Of a DNA stretch of 6,048 nucleotides, positions 1-5,807 are shown in pieces. This DNA comes from an uncultured Comamonadaceae bacterium. Its GTDB lineage: Bacteria; Pseudomonadota; Gammaproteobacteria; Burkholderiales; Burkholderiaceae. Where the stretch lies: contig CAMLSD010000176.1 of assembly GCA_946482595.1 (NCBI GenBank), positions 1-6,048 on the forward strand, written 5' to 3'. The notes beneath the pieces are model-generated. The model ran no database searches, was not told the origin of the DNA, and saw only the letters and a program-made list of their open reading frames with translations. Positions within the stretch are counted from its first letter, which is position 1, and every line of letters starts with the position of its first letter. The position numbers were made by a program, and so were the translations under genes.

Positions 1-179
1 GTCTCGTGCACGCAGCGGGCCTGCCCGCCGATGATCGGGATGATGCGACGCTGGCCCTGCCCCATCGGGCCCTCGACCCGGCCCACCTCGATCACCGGCC
101 CCACCTGCACGTCCAGGTCGAGCAGCGGCACCAGCGCGGGTGCCGGCAGCGAGACCGCGGTCACTTCACGAGCTTCCAT
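1..179 (-). CDS. DUF3237 family protein, N-terminal part (runs off the left edge)
   Basis: The first 59 codons of a leftward gene are visible. The start of the protein contains VGPVIEVG followed by GPMGQGQRRIIPIIGG, which matches the conserved N-terminal pattern of DUF3237 (UPF0311) proteins: a 'vGpp.evG' strand, then a 'G..RRiiPitGG' strand. The family is a small beta-barrel-like domain of unknown biochemical role. I know of no proven activity and assign none. The ATG at 179 is chosen because a GAGGG-like ribosome site lies just upstream and the protein lines up with the family from there. The gene starts inside the last codons of the binding-protein gene (19-nt overlap, different frame), so the two are almost certainly co-transcribed and probably translationally coupled. 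There is no signal peptide, so a cytoplasmic location is likely. The C-terminal two thirds are outside the window. Confidence 0.75.
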   Translation of the reverse strand, partial: MEAREVTAVSLPAPALVPLLDLDVQVGPVIEVGRVEGPMGQGQRRIIPIIGGQARCVHE

Positions 180-1321
180 GTGCCGCCCTCGATGCGCACC
201 ATCACCTGGGCCCGTTCGTCCACACCGTTGTGGTCCTTGTCGCTCATGGTGTAGACGGCCTCGGGCGTGACCGTGCCCTTCAGTCCCTCGAGCGCGTCGC
301 GCAGCGCCGCGCGGAACTCCGCCGTGCCGGGTGCGGCCTTTTTCGCGGCCTGGGGCACCGCGGTGTCGAGCCACATCATCGCCGTCCAGGCCGAGGCACC
401 GAACAGCGAGCGCGAGCCCGCACCGTGGCGCGCTTCGTACCGGGCCACATAGTCCATCGCCGGTTTTTTCATCGGGCTGGTGTCGGGCAGCTGCTCGGCC
501 ACCAGCACCGGCCCGACCGTCATGTAGGCGCCTTCGACCTCCTTGCCGCCCACGCGCAGGAAGTCGGCGTTGGCCACCCCCTGGGTCTGGTAGACACGCC
601 CCTTGTAGTTGCGGCGATTCAGCTCGATCTGCGGCAGCGCACCGGGCGTGCCGGCACTGAAGATGTAGACGGCATCGGGCTGGGTGGCCGTGAGCTTGAG
701 GATCTGCGAGGTGACGGTCTGGTCGGTTTGGTTGTAGCGTTCGATACCGACCACCTTGATGCCCTTGGCGGGCGCCAGCCGTTCAAGCGCCTTGATGTAG
801 CCCTCGCCGTAACTGGTGGCGATCGCGATGGCGGCCACGGTCTTGGCCTGGTTGCGCACCATGTGGTCGAGCACCAGGTTCACCGCGATAGCCTCGGGCG
901 GTGACATCTTGAAGGCCCAGCGCCGCGGACCGTCCTGCGGCTCCACGATCGCCCCGCCTCCAGCCAGCGAGATGATCGGCGTGCGACCCTGGGCGGCGAC
1001 CTCCACCGCGGCCAGCGACGGCGGCGTGAGCGAAGGCCCCACGATCACGTCGACCTGATCCTCGCTGACCAGCTTGGCCGCGTTTTTCGACGCCGTGGTC
1101 GGGTCGGTGTTGTCGTTCAGCACCGTCAGGCGCACCTTGTGTCCGCCGATCTCGGTGGGCCACAGCTTCACGGTGTTCTCGGCAGGAATGCCGAGCGACG
1201 CACCGGGGCCGGTGGTCGACAGGATCACGCCGATGTGCAGGTCTGCCAGCGCGGGTGCGCACAGGGCGGCCAGACTCAGGGCGGCGCTCAGGCGGCGCAC
1301 GGTGGTGTGCAGTGATCTCAT
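161..1321 (-). CDS. ABC transporter periplasmic substrate-binding protein, branched-chain amino acid/aromatic type
   Basis: This 386-residue protein captures a small ligand in the periplasm and delivers it to an ABC importer. Residues 1-26 are a Sec signal peptide: a basic n-region (MRSLHTTVRR), a hydrophobic core, and an ALA cleavage motif before Asp27. The mature part begins with the strand LHIGVILSTTGPGASLG, typical of LivK-like type I binding proteins (Peripla_BP_6), followed by the 'DNTDPTTASKNAAKLVSEDQVDVIVGP' region of that family, here split by strand and helix elements. Length is normal for the family. The ATG at 1321 is preceded by GAGGAG at an 8-nt spacing and gives the signal peptide. 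The open frame continues upstream to about 2287 but only as antisense of the LuxR-type gene. Ligand is unknown: members of this family bind amino acids or aromatic acids, and the pca and esterase neighbours favour an aromatic acid (inference). Permease and ATPase genes are not in the window and may lie to the left. Regulation is probably through the element at 1372-1403. Confidence 0.9.
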   Translation of the reverse strand: MRSLHTTVRRLSAALSLAALCAPALADLHIGVILSTTGPGASLGIPAENTVKLWPTEIGGHKVRLTVLNDNTDPTTASKNAAKLVSEDQVDVIVGPSLTPPSLAAVEVAAQGRTPIISLAGGGAIVEPQDGPRRWAFKMSPPEAIAVNLVLDHMVRNQAKTVAAIAIATSYGEGYIKALERLAPAKGIKVVGIERYNQTDQTVTSQILKLTATQPDAVYIFSAGTPGALPQIELNRRNYKGRVYQTQGVANADFLRVGGKEVEGAYMTVGPVLVAEQLPDTSPMKKPAMDYVARYEARHGAGSRSLFGASAWTAMMWLDTAVPQAAKKAAPGTAEFRAALRDALEGLKGTVTPEAVYTMSDKDHNGVDERAQVMVRIEGGTWKLVK

Positions 1322-1355
1322 GGGCAGGGCTCCTCGCGGTTCGATGATGGCCGCA

Positions 1356-1384
1356 AGCCTAGGGGCCGCGATGCGGCGTGTCTG
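1356..1384 (-). promoter_or_regulatory. Putative sigma70-type promoter of the binding-protein operon
   Basis: On the minus strand there is a -35-like CAGACA (plus positions 1379-1384), a 17-nt spacer, and a -10-like TAGGCT (1356-1361). Transcription would start near 1349, about 28 nt before the ATG at 1321. Both hexamers are weak, as expected for an activator-dependent promoter. The -35 hexamer lies inside the duplicated 32-nt element. No start site has been mapped, so this is inference from spacing and from the parallel arrangement upstream of the esterase. Confidence 0.45.
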
Positions 1385-1403
1385 TCCACCCAGAGGACGA
1401 CAG
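1372..1403 (-). promoter_or_regulatory. Duplicated 32-nt control element, copy A (binding-protein operon side)
   Basis: Read on the minus strand from 1403 to 1372, this element begins CTGTCGTCCTC and ends GACACGCCGCA. It matches the element at 2262-2293 at 28 of 32 positions with no gaps. Within it is a dyad with arms GTCC and GGAC (plus an inner C/G pair) centred at 1391. Three of the four differences between the copies fall in the middle of the dyad, and the fourth in the -35 hexamer. The centre lies about 42 nt upstream of the predicted start of transcription, the usual place for a LuxR-type activator working against the -35 region. The adjacent LuxR-type protein is the obvious candidate binder, by inference. 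Confidence 0.6.
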
Positions 1404-1420
1404 CCGTGTGCCCGTCGTCC
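1395..1420. repeat. Inverted repeat GGACGAC/GTCGTCC in the divergent region
   Basis: Arms GGACGAC (1395-1401) and GTCGTCC (1414-1420) are perfect 7-nt reverse complements with a 12-nt spacer, giving about 19 nt centre to centre (roughly two helical turns). The left arm is part of copy A of the duplicated element, and the right arm adds a further half-site on the luxR side. It could be a second, autoregulatory operator half for the LuxR-type gene. Function is not shown. Confidence 0.4.
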
Positions 1421-1471
1421 CCGGATTGACACCGATTGCACAGGCGCGGCGCTCGGCGCAGCATCACCCGC

Positions 1472-2236
1472 ATGCAGCTCTGGACCGTCCACCCCGCCGC
1501 CGCCCCGCCCGAGTCCATGCTCGCCAGCCTGGTGGGCTGCATCGGCCAGCCCGATTTCGGCCGTGAGGCCCTGGCCACGCTGAACCTGGCCGTGCCGGTG
1601 GCCTCGTGGTCGATCTATCGTGTGTTTGCCGACCAGCCGCCCAGCATGTATGCCTCGGGCAGCTTCGAGATCCCCGACACCACGCAGGAGTGCTTTCGCA
1701 TCTACCGCGCCGGCCTGTACCGGCGTGACGCCACCTTCGAGCAGGCCCGCGAATGCACCCAGCCCGGTGCCCCGGTGATGACCCACTGGACCGCCAGCGA
1801 GATCCGCGGGCCGCACCGGCAGCAGATCTACCAGCGCCATGGCATGCGTGAGCGGCTGTCGGTCATCAGCGCCGACGACCCCGAGGGCCTGTTGTCGGTC
1901 AACCTGTACCGGCACGACCACCAGGGCGGTTTCCGCGACAGCGAGATCGACCGGGTGCAGCAGTTCGCCCGCATCCTGATCGCCTGCGTGCGTCGTCATG
2001 TGCAGTTGTGCGGCACCCTGGCATCGCCTGACCCGGCGGCCGTGCTCCGGCAGCGCTGCCCCAGCCTGACCGAGCGCGAACTGCAGGTCTGCGAGCGGCT
2101 GCTGCGCGGCTGGACCCACGACGGCATCGCCGCTGACCTGGCGCTGTCGGTCACCACCGTCAAGACCTACCGCAACCGCGCCTTCGAGCGCCTGGGCATC
2201 CACTTCCGCAACGAGCTGTTCAGCCTCGTGCGCTGA
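1472..2236 (+). CDS. Orphan LuxR-type transcriptional regulator
   Basis: This 254-residue protein ends in a clear GerE/LuxR helix-turn-helix domain, about residues 196-254. It starts with the signature SLTERELQVCERLLRGWTHD and continues with IAADLALSVTTVKTYRNR, the recognition helix containing TVKTYRNRA. The N-terminal 190 residues are a sensory or dimerisation domain I do not recognise. They contain the phrases VASWSIYRVF and GLYRRDATFEQA, and carry no phosphorylatable receiver signature, so this is not a standard two-component response regulator. I cannot confirm an acyl-homoserine-lactone pocket. The ATG at 1472 is preferred over the in-frame TTG at 1436 because the protein reads well from MQLWTVHP, although neither has a good ribosome site. 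The gene is divergent from the binding-protein operon (150 nt apart) and 124 nt upstream of the esterase. The duplicated element lies on both sides of it, which suggests it controls both neighbours (inference). Confidence 0.88.
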   Translation: MQLWTVHPAAAPPESMLASLVGCIGQPDFGREALATLNLAVPVASWSIYRVFADQPPSMYASGSFEIPDTTQECFRIYRAGLYRRDATFEQARECTQPGAPVMTHWTASEIRGPHRQQIYQRHGMRERLSVISADDPEGLLSVNLYRHDHQGGFRDSEIDRVQQFARILIACVRRHVQLCGTLASPDPAAVLRQRCPSLTERELQVCERLLRGWTHDGIAADLALSVTTVKTYRNRAFERLGIHFRNELFSLVR

Positions 2237-2261
2237 GCCCTCGCTGCGCTGCCGGCGCGTG

Positions 2262-2293
2262 CTGTCGTCCTCGCGGAGGACTGACACGCCGCA
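2262..2293 (+). promoter_or_regulatory. Duplicated 32-nt control element, copy B (esterase side), with strong dyad
   Basis: This copy starts 26 nt after the LuxR stop codon and points toward the esterase. It shares 28 of 32 bases with copy A: the first 11 (CTGTCGTCCTC) and last 11 (GACACGCCGCA) are identical. It contains a perfect dyad GTCCTC-GCG-GAGGAC (2267-2281), extended by TGTC/GACA arms (2263-2266 and 2283-2286) with one bulged base. The dyad centre, 2274, is about 42 nt upstream of the predicted start of transcription. As RNA it could also fold into a 10-bp stem, so part of it may act as a terminator of luxR. There is no T-run after it, and the near copy in front of another operon favours an operator. 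Confidence 0.6.
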
Positions 2294-2309
2294 CCCCCCT
2301 CGTCACCAT
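2281..2309 (+). promoter_or_regulatory. Putative activator-dependent promoter of the esterase gene
   Basis: A -35-like CTGACA (2281-2286) is followed by a 17-nt spacer and a poor -10-like CACCAT (2304-2309), with a start of transcription expected near 2316. The -35 hexamer sits at the same offset in the duplicated element as in copy A. The very weak -10 implies dependence on an activator. The leader would carry a small possible hairpin, 2318-2335 (GCCGC/GCGGC arms extended by an A-T and a T-G pair). Prediction only. Confidence 0.35.
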
Positions 2310-2348
2310 CGCAAGCCATGCCGCCCCTGCGGCGTTTGCCCCATGAAC

Positions 2349-2354
2349 GAGGAG
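2349..2354 (+). promoter_or_regulatory. Ribosome binding site that fixes a GTG start for the esterase
   Basis: GAGGAG ends 6 nt before the GTG at 2361. The in-frame ATG at 2343 lies upstream of this site and has no comparable Shine-Dalgarno sequence, so GTG is the better start. Starting at GTG also gives a conventional lipoprotein signal peptide. Confidence 0.65.
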
Positions 2355-2360
2355 ATCACC

Positions 2361-4025
2361 GTGTCATTGCCCCTGCGCTCCATGAAAGCCTCACCGCCCG
2401 GTCGCCCGGGCGTCCCCCACCGCCTGGCCGGTGTCTGCACGCTGGCCGGCGCAGCCCTGCTGGCCGCCTGCGGCGGCGGTGGCGACGACGCACAAGCAAG
2501 CACGCTGGACTGCGGCGCCATCGCCCAGGCCGTCGCCCCCGGCACCACGGCCAGCAGCGAGCACATCGCTGCCGGCACGCAACGCCCGCCAGGAGTCACG
2601 ACGGGCGACATGCTGGTGGAACACTGCCGTGTCACCGGCAGCATGAACCCGCGCACCGGCAGCGATGGCAAGCCTTATGCGATCGGCTTCGAGCTGCGCC
2701 TGCCAAGCGACTGGAACGGTCGTTTCCTGTTCCAGGGCGGCGGTGGCAATGACGGTGTCGTGCGCCCGGCCGTCGGACCCCAGGCCACCCCCACCTATGC
2801 GCTGAACCGCGGCTTTGCGGTGGTGACCACTGACGCGGGCCACCAGGGGACGACGGCAGCGTTTGGTGCCGACCTGCAGGCACGCATCGACCATGCCTAC
2901 AACTCTTATGACAAGGTGGCCGTGACGGCCAAGAGCCTGATTCAGACCTACTACCGCAAGCCGGCGGACCGCAGCTACTTCGTCGGCTGCTCGGGCGGCG
3001 GACGCCAGGGCATGATGTTCTCGCAGCGCTTCCCGGAGTACTTCGACGGCATCCTCGCGATGGCCCCGGCCATGCGTGTGGCCAAAGGGGCCACGATCGC
3101 GGCGGCCTGGGACACGATCACGATGAACGCGATCGCACCGCCCGGTGCCGACGGCAAGCCGGTGCTGAGTGCCGCACTGAGCAACGGCGACCTGCAGCTG
3201 CTGCGCAACGGCATCCTCACGGCCTGCGACACGCACGACGGCGCCGCCGACGGGCTGGTGTCGAACCCCGCGGCCTGCAGCTTCGATCCGGCCGTGCTGC
3301 AATGCAGCGGCGCCAAGGGCGATGACTGCCTGAGCGCCGCCCAGGTCAACGCCCTGAAGACCAGCTTTGCCGGACCCCGCAATGCCGCCGGTCAGGCGCT
3401 GTACTACTCATGGCCCTGGGATGCCGGGGTGGGTCACCCCGCCAACGATTGGCGGAACTGGCGCCTGGGCACCTCGCCCACCTCGGCGCCGAACTCGCGT
3501 CACGTGCTGCTGATGAACGATGCACTGGCCAACGAGTTCTTCACCCCACCCGACCCGGGCTTCAGCATCTTCAACTTCAATTTCGAGACCGACCCGGCGC
3601 GCATGGACAGCTATGCCTCGATCTACAACACCGGCGACGACGTCCAGCTGACGCGCTACAAGGCCCATGGCGGCAAGCTGCTGTTTGCACACGGCATGGC
3701 CGACGCGATCTTCTCGCCGCACGAGATGATCGACTACATGCAGCGTCTGCAGTCGGTGCATGGCGCCACGCAGGACCTGGCCCGCCTGTTCCTGATCCCC
3801 GGCATGGGTCACTGCCAGGGTGGCGCTGCGACCGACGTCTGGGACGGCTTGGGGGCGCTGGTCGACTGGGTCGAAAAGGGCAGCGCACCGCAGCAGATCC
3901 TGGCGCGCGGCAGCAGCGTGTTTCCGGGGCGCACCCGTCCGCTGTGCGCGTGGCCGGCCTATGCGCACTACAAGGGCAGCGGCAGCCTGGAAGACGCCGC
4001 CAGCTTCGAGTGCCGCCAGCCCTGA
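2361..4025 (+). CDS. Tannase/feruloyl esterase-family lipoprotein, MHETase-like
   Basis: This 554-residue alpha/beta hydrolase is expected to cleave an ester of an aromatic acid outside the cytoplasm. It has a lipoprotein signal with lipobox LAAC (Cys37) followed by GGGGDD, so it is probably lipid-anchored. The catalytic set of the family is complete: Ser211 in GCSGGGRQG, Asp448 in HGMADAIF and His484 in PGMGHC, with Cys210 and Cys485 forming the family's CS-D-HC disulfide. The ten cysteines expected for the five MHETase disulfides are all present: 51/89, 210/485, 289/306, 315/323 and 529/551. A calcium-binding loop DTHDGAADGL (Asp290, Asp293, Asp297) lies in the lid insert, roughly residues 238-430. 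Compared from memory with Ideonella sakaiensis MHETase, Arg380 aligns with Arg411 and Trp367 with Trp397. In contrast, Gly212 replaces Glu226, and Leu384, Met385 and Ala388 replace Phe415, Ser416 and Ser419. Substrate specificity is therefore likely different: gallate, ferulate, chlorogenate or phthalate-type esters are all possible. Probably controlled by the element at 2262-2293. Confidence 0.9.
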   Translation: MSLPLRSMKASPPGRPGVPHRLAGVCTLAGAALLAACGGGGDDAQASTLDCGAIAQAVAPGTTASSEHIAAGTQRPPGVTTGDMLVEHCRVTGSMNPRTGSDGKPYAIGFELRLPSDWNGRFLFQGGGGNDGVVRPAVGPQATPTYALNRGFAVVTTDAGHQGTTAAFGADLQARIDHAYNSYDKVAVTAKSLIQTYYRKPADRSYFVGCSGGGRQGMMFSQRFPEYFDGILAMAPAMRVAKGATIAAAWDTITMNAIAPPGADGKPVLSAALSNGDLQLLRNGILTACDTHDGAADGLVSNPAACSFDPAVLQCSGAKGDDCLSAAQVNALKTSFAGPRNAAGQALYYSWPWDAGVGHPANDWRNWRLGTSPTSAPNSRHVLLMNDALANEFFTPPDPGFSIFNFNFETDPARMDSYASIYNTGDDVQLTRYKAHGGKLLFAHGMADAIFSPHEMIDYMQRLQSVHGATQDLARLFLIPGMGHCQGGAATDVWDGLGALVDWVEKGSAPQQILARGSSVFPGRTRPLCAWPAYAHYKGSGSLEDAASFECRQP

Positions 4026-4039
4026 GGCGCGCGGGCGCC
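4026..4039. terminator. Small GC hairpin between convergent genes
   Basis: Between the esterase stop (4023-4025) and the pcaQ stop (4043-4045) there is an inverted repeat GGCGC/GCGCC around a 4-nt loop. Its place between convergent stops suggests a role in transcription termination in both directions, but it has only five pairs and no T-run on either strand. Confidence 0.3.
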
Positions 4040-4042
4040 GGA

Positions 4043-4987
4043 TCAGCGTGCCGTGGCGCGTCGTGCCACGGCCTGCCGGCGCACGGCCGCGATCAGTGCC
4101 TGCAGGCCCGGTGACGGCAGGGTGTCGGTGCGGGTCAGCAGGCCCACCGGCTCTTCGGTGCCTGCCGTGGCCACCGGCAGGCGGCACAAGGTGCCCCGGG
4201 CCAGATCGGGCTCGGCGGCGCCCAGCGGGGTGAACCACAAGGCATCGCTGCCCAGTGCGAGCTGGCGGCCCAGCGACGACGACAGCGTTTCGAGCAGCGC
4301 GCGCCGGGGCGTGATGCCGTGGGTGGCCAGCAGGCCGTCGACCGCATGGCGGATGATGGTGCCCGGCAGCGGCACGACCAGGTCGAAGCGCCCGAGTTCG
4401 CTCATCTGCAGCCGCTGCCGCGCCAGCAAGGGATGGTCGGGGCGCACGGCCACCACCAGCGGCTCGGCATACAGGTGCTCGAAGCTCAGGCCCACCATGT
4501 GCTCGGGTTCGGCCAGCCGCCCGAGCACCGCGTCGAGCTCACGCTGCTGCAGTTGCTGCAGCAACTGGCGGTTGCGCCCGGTGATCACCTTCACCGCCAG
4601 CCCCGCCGTGTGGGCCGACAGCTGGGTCAGCACGCCCGGCAGGAAGGAAGGCGTGAGCGTGGGCAGCGCCCCCAGGGCCACCGGCACGCGCGATCGCTCG
4701 GCCGACACGCTGTGCACCGCCTCGCCCACCCCGCTGACCACCGCGTCGGCATGGCGCATGAAGACCTCGGCCTCGGCGGTGAGCACCGCTCCGCGCCGGC
4801 CGCGATGGAACAGGCGCACACCCAGGATGTCTTCCAGCTCGGCCAGGGTCTTGGTGACCGCCGGCTGGGTGATGGACAAGGCCTCGGCAGCACGCCGCAG
4901 GCTGCCCAGGCGCGCCACCGCCAGAAAGCAATGCAGATGCCGCAACTGCAGGCGGCTCAGGGCGGTGCCCAGGGAGGAAGTTGCCAT
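4043..4987 (-). CDS. pcaQ: LysR-type regulator PcaQ, activator of protocatechuate catabolism
   Basis: This 314-residue LysR-type regulator has an N-terminal winged helix-turn-helix (about residues 13-72) with LRHLHCFLAVARLGSLRRAA and the recognition helix around SITQPAVTKTLAELE. An effector-binding domain follows, from about residue 92 to 300. Phrases such as VALGALPTLTPSFLP, VITGRNRQLLQQL, ELDAVLGRLAEPEHMVGLSFEHLYAEPLVVAVRPDHPLL (residues spread over the effector domain) and GPVGL-like EPVGLLTRTD match PcaQ proteins of rhizobia as I remember them. PcaQ activates pca operons in response to a beta-carboxymuconate-type intermediate in the families where it has been studied. The ATG at 4987 is chosen over the in-frame TTG at 4996 because it keeps the upstream operator outside the gene. 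Neither start has a clear ribosome site. It is divergent from pcaH with 106 nt between them, the classic LysR arrangement, and convergent with the esterase gene. Confidence 0.85.
   Translation of the reverse strand: MATSSLGTALSRLQLRHLHCFLAVARLGSLRRAAEALSITQPAVTKTLAELEDILGVRLFHRGRRGAVLTAEAEVFMRHADAVVSGVGEAVHSVSAERSRVPVALGALPTLTPSFLPGVLTQLSAHTAGLAVKVITGRNRQLLQQLQQRELDAVLGRLAEPEHMVGLSFEHLYAEPLVVAVRPDHPLLARQRLQMSELGRFDLVVPLPGTIIRHAVDGLLATHGITPRRALLETLSSSLGRQLALGSDALWFTPLGAAEPDLARGTLCRLPVATAGTEEPVGLLTRTDTLPSPGLQALIAAVRRQAVARRATAR
4050..4072. terminator. 8-bp hairpin just past the esterase, inside the 3' end of pcaQ
   Basis: Perfect arms GCCGTGGC (4050-4057) and GCCACGGC (4065-4072) enclose a 7-nt loop. 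The hairpin begins 25 nt after the esterase stop codon, a typical terminator position for the rightward transcript. It lies in the last codons of pcaQ. No T-run follows, so factor-dependent termination or simple mRNA 3'-end protection is as likely as intrinsic termination. Confidence 0.4.
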
Positions 4988-4995
4988 CGGATTCA

Positions 4996-5011
4996 ATAAC
5001 CAGCAGTTAAT
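4996..5011. promoter_or_regulatory. PcaQ-like LysR operator (ATAACC...GTTAAT) between pcaQ and pcaH
   Basis: The 16-nt sequence contains the inverted repeat TAAC-N5-GTTA, which is exactly a LysR T-N11-A box (4997-5009). It closely resembles the PcaQ site reported for Sinorhizobium (ATAACC-N4-GGTTAA, from memory), differing by one base of spacing and one G. It lies just upstream of the pcaQ start and about 85 nt before pcaH, so it could serve both repression of pcaQ and activation of pcaH. Confidence 0.65.
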
Positions 5012-5018
5012 TCATGTT

Positions 5019-5072
5019 TCACCAGACTTCAATTTACTTAACTCTGGGTGATTCATAAAGTTTCGTATTCAT
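5019..5072 (+). promoter_or_regulatory. AT-rich pcaH promoter region with imperfect dyad
   Basis: In an otherwise GC-rich window, 4988-5072 is markedly AT-rich. It holds an imperfect inverted repeat, TCACCAG (5019-5025) and CTGGGTGA (5044-5051, one extra G), and a TTAACT half-site (5038-5043) resembling half of the PcaQ box. Candidate -10 hexamers are CATAAA (5054-5059) and TATTCA (5066-5071), with no good -35, as usual for a LysR-activated promoter. The exact promoter cannot be chosen from sequence alone. Confidence 0.4.
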
Positions 5073-5093
5073 CCCACACCGGAGACACCCCCG

Positions 5094-5807
5094 ATGAGTG
5101 ACCTGCCCAAGCCCGGTCCGCGCGACTGGGCCAGCCATCCGCCGTACATCCACCGCGAGTACAAGTCGACCGTGTTGCGCGGCCCGACCCGGCCGCTGAT
5201 CCCTCTGAAGGACAAGCTGCGCCAGTTGCGTGCCCCGGTCTACGGGCACGACAGCATCGGCGCGCTGGACCATGACCTCACGCGCAATGCCGCGCGCAAT
5301 GGCGAGCCGCTGGGCGAGCGCATCATCGTGACCGGCCGGGTGATGGACGAACGCGGCCGCCCGGTGCGCAACTCGCTGGTCGAGATCTGGCAGGCCAACG
5401 CGGCGGGCCGCTACATCCACAAGGTCGACCAGCACAACGCGCCGATCGACCCCAACTTCCTGGGGGCAGGCCGCTGCCTGACCGACAACGACGGCCGCTA
5501 CCGCTTCCTGACGATCAAGCCCGGCGCCTACCCCTGGGGCAACCATCCCAACGCCTGGCGGCCCAACCACATCCATTTCTCGCTGTTCGGCGAGCACTTC
5601 GCCAGCCGCCTGGTGACGCAGATGTACTTCCCCGGCGACCCGCTGCTGGCGCTCGATCCGATCTTCCAGGGCACGCCCGCCCAGGCCCGTGACCGCCTGA
5701 TCTCGAAGTTCACGCTGGACATCACCGAACCCGATTTCGCGCTGGGCTACGAGTTCGACATCGTGCTGCGCGGCGACCGTGAAACCCCGATGGAGACCCC
5801 GCGATGA
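5094..5807 (+). CDS. pcaH: Protocatechuate 3,4-dioxygenase beta subunit
   Basis: This 237-residue subunit carries the non-haem Fe(III) centre that opens the ring of protocatechuate between carbons 3 and 4, giving beta-carboxy-cis,cis-muconate in the cytoplasm. All four iron ligands are present: Tyr107 (in GRYIHK), Tyr146 (in GAYPWGN), His159 and His161 (in RPNHIHF). Arg156, expected near the active site, is also present. Their spacing is the same as Tyr408, Tyr447, His460, His462 and Arg457 of the Pseudomonas enzyme. The beta-specific N-terminal extension ends in the pattern DHDLTRNAARNGEPLGERI, which leads into the catalytic domain. Length is normal for PcaH. The ATG at 5094 has GGAGA at an 8-nt spacing. 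Its stop overlaps the pcaG start (ATGA), giving translational coupling of the two subunits, which assemble in equal numbers. Divergently transcribed from pcaQ. Confidence 0.97.
   Translation: MSDLPKPGPRDWASHPPYIHREYKSTVLRGPTRPLIPLKDKLRQLRAPVYGHDSIGALDHDLTRNAARNGEPLGERIIVTGRVMDERGRPVRNSLVEIWQANAAGRYIHKVDQHNAPIDPNFLGAGRCLTDNDGRYRFLTIKPGAYPWGNHPNAWRPNHIHFSLFGEHFASRLVTQMYFPGDPLLALDPIFQGTPAQARDRLISKFTLDITEPDFALGYEFDIVLRGDRETPMETPR

Noticed and set aside
1426..1431. Perfect TTGACA -35 hexamer upstream of the LuxR-type gene
   Set aside because: At 16-18 nt downstream there is only GC-rich sequence with no -10-like hexamer, so I do not call a sigma70 promoter from it.
1322..2287. Long minus-strand open frame extending the binding-protein gene upstream to a 708-residue product
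   Set aside because: The extra N-terminal part is antisense to the LuxR-type gene, has low-complexity GC-rich composition and no family match. The signal peptide and ribosome site put the true start at 1321.
2391..3302. 303-codon minus-strand open frame
   Set aside because: Antisense shadow of the esterase gene. GC-rich codon bias leaves few stops on the opposite strand, and the product resembles no protein family.
3408..4238. 276-codon minus-strand frame spanning the esterase 3' end and pcaQ
   Set aside because: It crosses two well-supported genes and has no recognisable domain or ribosome site.
5042..5050. CTCTGGGTG shared between the pcaH promoter region and the minus strand of the duplicated element copy A
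   Set aside because: The match covers the variable centre of the element, where copies A and B differ, and lacks the conserved GTCC/GGAC arms, so it is probably coincidence.
4053..5051. 332-codon plus-strand frame opposite pcaQ
   Set aside because: Rich in Arg and Ser, as expected for an antisense shadow of GC-rich coding DNA. The LysR protein on the other strand is clear.
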